A stretch of DNA of 64,000 nt from Luteolibacter arcticus (GTDB lineage: Bacteria > Verrucomicrobiota > Verrucomicrobiia > Verrucomicrobiales > Akkermansiaceae). The stretch lies in the NCBI RefSeq assembly GCF_025950235.1, contig NZ_JAPDDT010000005.1, forward strand, positions 124,001 through 188,000. The letters are read 5' to 3'. Positions within the stretch are counted from its first letter, which is position 1; every line of letters begins with the position of its first letter. The translations under genes were made by a program, and so were the position numbers. A model generated the notes under the pieces. That model was not told the DNA's origin. It searched no databases and was given only the letters and a program-made list of their open reading frames with translations. Positions 60,055 to 64,000 of the stretch are shown in pieces.

Positions 60055-61488
60055 TCATGGCAAGATCATGAACAACCCGCCCGAACTCGCCCAATTGGCG
60101 ACGGGGGCAGGCACCCACCGGCGTTCGTAGCTGGCACCCCACGAGTCGGACACGGCGAGCTCGTTGGTCGCCTCGTTGTAGCCGACGATCATGCAGATGT
60201 GGTGGTTGTCCTGCTCCGACTCGGTCTTTGCGAGGGTCTCGGCTTCCACGGCGATCTCCTTGGCCCACTGCGTCCAGTCGGTGATGGTCTTGCGCTTCGA
60301 GGTGTTGGCGTTGGCGATCTTGTTGTAGCCATCCAGCGAGCGCATGGTCCACATGACCGGCACGCCTTGGTCGAGGTAGCGCTTCACGTCGCGGACGCGT
60401 AGTTCCTTGACCCGCTCGTCCTTCGTCCGGCGGCCCTTGGTGCGGACCTGCTGGCGGATTTCTTCGAGAAGGAATTCCACCGAGGTACCTCCGCCCATGC
60501 CGCTCTTGCCGACCATGGCGAGCAGGTACATGTCCGCCTCGATCCCCGCGGCACGCATCGCCCGCTCGAAGGTGGCGGGGACGCAGTAGCCCTTCGGGCC
60601 TTGGTTCACCATCGGGATCTGGCCGAGATAAACGTCGCCATTGCTCTCCTTCACCACGTCAGCGATCAGGCGCTTGCGGATGTCGCCGTCCTTCACCTTG
60701 GCGGTCTTGCCGCCGGCTTCGGCGAGATCGAGCGGCACGATCGAGAGCGACACATACTCGCCCTCCTGGCTCGAAAGAAGCAGCGAGTGGCCGTTCCAGT
60801 CCCAGCGGCTGACCTTCCGGCGCGTGGCTCGAGAGTCGCCGAAGCGCTGCGTCTTCGGCTCGCCGAGCACGCCGGTGATGGCGGAAAGGACCGCTTTCTC
60901 GTCCGCCTCCATCGCCTTCGCGAGGCTATCGGCGTCCGCCGTGGATTTGCCCTCGAAGTGATCTTCCCCTTGGCCGACGCCACTCTTGAAGTCGCCCTTG
61001 TTCGAGAAAACGGCGGACAGCACGGTCGCATGGCCGTCTTGATCGGAATAGAGCGCCACGGAGTAGGGGCGCACGCCGAAGAGCCGGTAGCTGTCGCCGG
61101 TGTAGTTCCGCCAGCTCGCGCTGTGCTGGGTCTTGGACTCCTGGCTGAGGCTCAGCGCGGCGGCGATTTCGTCCGCTTTGCGCACCTCGAAGGGAGTTCC
61201 CGAGAACATGTCGTGGCCGGCCATCTTATCCAGCTTCTCGATTTCCTCGCCGAGCTGCTTGGCCTGCGAGTCGAAGCTGGTGCGGTCTTCGCCCTGCAAG
61301 ATCCCCGGCGAGACCTCGAAGAGCTTTCCATCGGCCTCGCGGCGCAGCAGGTAGCGGTCACCCGCGACGCCTTCGAAGCGCGCCTTGATCGAGCCCCCCT
61401 CGCCGTCCTTCAGGACACGCCATTCGCCGACGGCGGCGTGGAGATTCAGCGAAAGTGCCAGGGGGAGGCAGGCCAGGATGGATTTCAT
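60055..61488 (-). CDS. Secreted C39-like cysteine peptidase with N-terminal SHD1-like domain
   Basis: 477 residues with a signal peptide (MKSILACLPLALSLNLHA). An SHD1-like (SLA1 homology) region about 21-72 reads GEWRVLKDGEGGSIKARFEG and ends near GEDRTSF. A central domain (75-285) is unassigned. The C-terminal peptidase shows Q296 (oxyanion) and C302 in VNQGPKGYCVPATFERAM, H430 (DNHHICMIVGYNE) and D448 (VSDSWGASY) in the order of C39/papain-fold enzymes. It probably cleaves peptides in the periplasm. It is a single minus-strand gene; 52 bases separate it from the VOC gene upstream. Confidence 0.85.
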   Translation of the reverse strand: MKSILACLPLALSLNLHAAVGEWRVLKDGEGGSIKARFEGVAGDRYLLRREADGKLFEVSPGILQGEDRTSFDSQAKQLGEEIEKLDKMAGHDMFSGTPFEVRKADEIAAALSLSQESKTQHSASWRNYTGDSYRLFGVRPYSVALYSDQDGHATVLSAVFSNKGDFKSGVGQGEDHFEGKSTADADSLAKAMEADEKAVLSAITGVLGEPKTQRFGDSRATRRKVSRWDWNGHSLLLSSQEGEYVSLSIVPLDLAEAGGKTAKVKDGDIRKRLIADVVKESNGDVYLGQIPMVNQGPKGYCVPATFERAMRAAGIEADMYLLAMVGKSGMGGGTSVEFLLEEIRQQVRTKGRRTKDERVKELRVRDVKRYLDQGVPVMWTMRSLDGYNKIANANTSKRKTITDWTQWAKEIAVEAETLAKTESEQDNHHICMIVGYNEATNELAVSDSWGASYERRWVPAPVANWASSGGLFMILP

Positions 61489-61540
61489 TCCGCAGAGGCA
61501 AGCGGTTTTCGTGAGGATTTCAACTCCGGAACTTCGGCGG

Positions 61541-62041
61541 TTAGACGGCCGCCGCTTCGGCCAGCAGCTTTCCTAGGTCCAGCGACCGGCTGAACATCGC
61601 CAGGCTGCCGTCCGGGTGGCGCGGCCACTCGCTTTCCGGGCGGTCGCGGTAAAGCTCCACGCCATTCTGATCCGGGTCGCGCAGGTAGAGCGCCTCGCTC
61701 ACCCCGTGGTCGGCGGCCCCGTCCAGCGGGATGCCGGCCTCCTGCAGGCGGCGCAGCGCCTTTCCCAGCTCCGCCCGGTCCGGAAAAAGGATGGCGGTGT
61801 GGTAAAGCCCGGTCGCCCCCGGCGGCGGCGGATTCCCGTCGAGGCTTTCCCAAGTATTCAACCCGATGTGGTGGTGATACCCCCCCGCGGACAGGAACGC
61901 CGCCGAGTCGCCGAAGCGCTGCATCACCTCGAAACCGAGCACGCCGCGGTAAAAGCGGAGCGAGCGCTCGAGGTCGGCGACCTTCAGGTGGACGTGACCG
62001 ATGCGGACGCGTGGATCGAGAGCGGTGGCGGTGGCTTTCAT
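61541..62041 (-). CDS. VOC-superfamily (glyoxalase/ring-cleaving dioxygenase-type) protein
   Basis: 166 residues in one VOC unit of paired beta-alpha-beta-beta-beta modules. Metal-ligand candidates are His in IGHVHLKVAD, His in YHTAILFPD and Glu in NGVELYRD, the pattern of extradiol-dioxygenase-like VOC proteins. The GYHHHIGLNTW loop adds histidines. It is cytoplasmic. VOC proteins catalyse isomerisation, ring cleavage or resistance reactions on small molecules; the substrate cannot be inferred. It is the upstream neighbour of the peptidase gene and is divergent from the SHD1-hydrolase gene at 62163 (121 bases between starts). Confidence 0.88.
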   Translation of the reverse strand: MKATATALDPRVRIGHVHLKVADLERSLRFYRGVLGFEVMQRFGDSAAFLSAGGYHHHIGLNTWESLDGNPPPPGATGLYHTAILFPDRAELGKALRRLQEAGIPLDGAADHGVSEALYLRDPDQNGVELYRDRPESEWPRHPDGSLAMFSRSLDLGKLLAEAAAV

Positions 62042-62162
62042 GAGTCAAAGATAGCCTCCCGGACTGCCACTCCGCCAATGCCGTCTCCTCAGCGTCAGCA
62101 TGTCGTTACCGCCACGCTGGCGGCCGTTGACAGTGGGTGTGCCGCCCTGTAGCCGGTGCATC

Positions 62163-63185
62163 ATGATTCCAAGATCCGCGGCGGCTGTCCTTCTCAGTGG
62201 TCTGCTCCTCACCACCGCCAGTGCCCGCGTCTGGACCGACACCACCGGCCGAAAGATCGATGCCGAGATCGTGGGACTCGATGGCGACCAAGTGGTGCTC
62301 AATTTCAAAGGCAAGGAGGTCAAACTCGCGCTCGCCCGCCTGAGCGCGGACGACCGCAAATTCGCCGAGGAGTGGCAGAAGACCAAGCCGGAGGAGAAAG
62401 CGGCACCAGCCGGTGAGCTCAGCCTCTGCGGCACGCCGCTCAAGGCCGACGGCTCCGTGAACAACGTGCAGGAACCGCTTTCCGCCGCCACCCTGAAGAA
62501 ATTCTCCAAGGCCGATACCAAGCCGAGCCAGATGAAATTGGCCGTCGCCCTGCCCGCGGGATTCGATCCCGCCAAGCCGCAGCACGTGATGTGGGTCAGC
62601 GCGCCGATCAACAACGAGGGCGAGCGCAAGAGCGGCAACATCGGCGCCATCGGCGGATACGCCGACACCGCCACGAAGGCCGGCTGGGTGGTCATCGCCG
62701 CCGATACCGATCAGGGCAATCCGCGCATGGAAGACAACCAGCGCAGCGAAGGCGGCGACCTCGCCGTCCACAAGCAGGCCGTGGAAGCGCTCGCCAAGGC
62801 ATGGCCGACCTTCAAGACGTGGAAGTTCGCCTGCTGCGGTTTTTCCGGCGGTGCCAAGGCGAGCTTCTACCGAGCCGGTGACCTGCTGGCCTGCGACCTG
62901 GAAGTGGCCGGCCTCTTCCTCGGCGGCTGCACTCAGGACATGACCGACGACGCGCGCGAGGAGACCGGCTTCCGCAAGTCCGGCGTCAAGAAAGTCCGCG
63001 TCTTCATCAGCAACGGCAAGACCGACACGATCTCGACCCCTGACCACGCGAGCAAGGTGAAGGACAGCGTCGAGGCGCAGGGATATGGCGATGTCCGGCT
63101 GGAGCTCTTCGACGGTGGTCATAGCCTCAACCGCGAGGAGTTCGGCAAGGCGATGGCTTGGTTCAAGGAGGTCCCCGCAAAGTAA
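62163..63185 (+). CDS. Secreted SHD1-domain alpha/beta-hydrolase
   Basis: 340 residues from the ATG at 62163, which begins a signal peptide (MIPRSAAAVLLSGLLLTTAS). A textbook SHD1 domain covers about 22-70 (RVWTDTTGRKIDAEIVGLDG). An alpha/beta-hydrolase-like domain follows, with the nucleophile S228 in CGFSGGAK, a possible Asp near 288 and H320 in DGGHSLN. It is probably secreted or periplasmic and acts on esters or peptides. A second gene with an SHD1-like region, the C39-like peptidase, is on the opposite strand nearby. The downstream neighbour is the STN-like protein. Confidence 0.87.
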   Translation: MIPRSAAAVLLSGLLLTTASARVWTDTTGRKIDAEIVGLDGDQVVLNFKGKEVKLALARLSADDRKFAEEWQKTKPEEKAAPAGELSLCGTPLKADGSVNNVQEPLSAATLKKFSKADTKPSQMKLAVALPAGFDPAKPQHVMWVSAPINNEGERKSGNIGAIGGYADTATKAGWVVIAADTDQGNPRMEDNQRSEGGDLAVHKQAVEALAKAWPTFKTWKFACCGFSGGAKASFYRAGDLLACDLEVAGLFLGGCTQDMTDDAREETGFRKSGVKKVRVFISNGKTDTISTPDHASKVKDSVEAQGYGDVRLELFDGGHSLNREEFGKAMAWFKEVPAK

Positions 63186-63252
63186 ATACGCCTTGTGTCG
63201 CCGCCGCGATCCTCCTTGCGCCGGCAGTCATACGATGGCTTGGTAGCGGTTA

Positions 63253-63762
63253 ATGAAGATCATCGCCGCTATCCTGCTATCACTGTCCGTGCCGGTGTTC
63301 GCGCAGACTCCGGCACCCGCGCCACCGCCTGCGGCCAAGCCGGAAACAGGCCCCAACCTCAAGGCGCAGCTGGCGAAGACACCGCTCGCCAGCGTGATCA
63401 TTCCCGAGATCGTCTTCGACAAGGCGACCGTGGAAGACGCCCTCGCGGCGCTCACAAACCTGGTCGAGACGCAGACGAAGGGCAGCGTGAAGCTCCAGTG
63501 GATCGACAAGGCCTTTGATCGCAAGAAGTGGACTCCCACCGTGACCATCACCGCGAAGGGCTTCTCCGCTGGCAAATTGATGAGCGAGATCCTCGAGCAG
63601 ACCGGTCTCGAAGCCCGGCTGGATGAGCACGCCATCGTCCTCAGTCCGAAGACCCGCATCGTGGAACGCCGAGTGATCCCCGCGGAAAAAACCGAAGCGC
63701 CGAAGTTGAATTCCGGATCGGTGGACCGCGACCAGTTCAAGGATCCGCTCAAGCGGAAGTGA
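63253..63762 (+). CDS. Secreted protein with STN-like domain
   Basis: 169 residues with a signal peptide (MKIIAAILLSLSVPVFAQ) and a Pro/Ala-rich linker. The mature part (about 50-140) resembles the secretin/TonB N-terminal (STN) fold: TVEDALAALTNLVETQTKGS, TITAKGFSAGKLMSEILEQT, GLEARLDEHAIVLSPK. STN modules interact with envelope partners of secretins and TonB systems, but here the domain stands alone. It follows the SHD1-hydrolase by 67 bases and may be co-transcribed. The function is unknown, and the family call rests on the alternating beta-alpha pattern only. Confidence 0.65.
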   Translation: MKIIAAILLSLSVPVFAQTPAPAPPPAAKPETGPNLKAQLAKTPLASVIIPEIVFDKATVEDALAALTNLVETQTKGSVKLQWIDKAFDRKKWTPTVTITAKGFSAGKLMSEILEQTGLEARLDEHAIVLSPKTRIVERRVIPAEKTEAPKLNSGSVDRDQFKDPLKRK

Positions 63763-63780
63763 AGGGATCCAGGAGGTTCG

Positions 63781-63999
63781 TCACTTGCGGCGAACCGTGT
63801 GCACTTGAAGCTCCTCGCTCCCATCGGGATGGGTGAGCACGAAGAGCACGCGCGTTTCTTCCATTCGCGAAAAGGTCGGCGGGGTCCACTCCACAGTGCT
63901 GCTTTCCTGATGAAACACTACGCCCGGTGGAGCATCCGCGAGGCGGGCCGTGGCACCGCTCTTGAAGTTCACTTTGGAAACCACCGTTGAAGCGGATGC
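63781..63999 (-). CDS. Hypothetical protein, 5' end cut by the window
   Basis: The minus-strand frame is open from the right edge to the stop at 63781-63783, so the start lies outside the window; a GTG at 63984 is the first internal candidate. About 72 residues are visible: VNFKSGATARLADAPPGVVF near the start, MEETRVLFVLTHPDGSEELQ near the end. The visible part alternates beta strands and could be an envelope beta domain. No family is recognised. It converges with the STN-like gene (18 bases between stops). Confidence 0.6.
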   Translation of the reverse strand, partial: ASASTVVSKVNFKSGATARLADAPPGVVFHQESSTVEWTPPTFSRMEETRVLFVLTHPDGSEELQVHTVRRK

Positions 64000-64000
64000 G

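Overview
This 64 kb, GC-rich window is ordinary chromosome from what looks like a member of the Verrucomicrobia (Verrucomicrobiaceae, Luteolibacter/Haloferula-like). That placement is an inference. It rests on secreted proteins with PEP-CTERM-type tails (PEP motif, hydrophobic stretch, arginine cluster), two long autotransporter-type beta-strand repeat proteins, and DUF1080, DUF1800, SLA1-homology (SHD1), sulfatase and GH95 proteins typical of that phylum and its relatives. Many short hairpin arrays lie between genes. I see no rRNA, tRNA, transposase, integrase, prophage or CRISPR array.

Layout. 2-5117: a left-edge partial gene, a large membrane protein, and two related anchored helical proteins of unknown function. 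5191-18356: the centrepiece, a seven-gene operon (SWIM zinc finger, DUF5691, MoxR AAA+ ATPase, two DUF4132 paralogs, DUF5682, CoxE-like vWA protein), nearly all joined by 4-base ATGA overlaps. 18420-20740: a Gfo/Idh/MocA oxidoreductase and a double DUF1080 protein, probably for sugar-derivative catabolism. 20816-21108: a ~293 bp near-palindromic element with 45 bp terminal inverted repeats. 21179-29270 (minus strand): MscS channel, a lipoprotein alpha/beta hydrolase operon, and a sulfatase flanked on both sides by gene relics. 29406-33034: small membrane proteins around a TonB-dependent receptor. 33097-38115: metabolic genes (enoyl-thioester reductase-like MDR, Uma2 nuclease-like protein, glutamate dehydrogenase, ADP-ribosylglycohydrolase, tandem SH3 protein). 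38179-42381: a PEP-CTERM protein and a two-gene histidine-kinase/response-regulator module. 42508-46319: DUF1800 and fasciclin proteins and a frameshifted secreted-protein relic. 46348-51201: a DUF455/ATP-grasp fusion, a lipoprotein trypsin-like protease, and rlmN. 51342-59071: a GH95 alpha-L-fucosidase with an inserted F5/8C-like module, and two beta-strand repeat surface proteins. 59383-63999: a small Cys-rich protein, a C39-like peptidase, a VOC protein, an SHD1-alpha/beta hydrolase, an STN-like secreted protein and a right-edge partial gene.

The strongest candidate for an under-described system is the 5191-18356 operon. A MoxR ATPase and a vWA (MIDAS) partner suggest a chaperone or remodelling machine. 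The DUF5682 protein carries two GxxH motifs and an early Glu like the TIKI/TraB/ChaN/EreA hydrolase superfamily, which would give the machine a possible enzymatic effector. Other points worth following are the long palindrome at 20.8 kb, the paired REP-like elements at 50.0 and 54.0 kb, the relics around the sulfatase, and the diiron/ATP-grasp fusion. All calls come from reading the sequence; no database search was possible.
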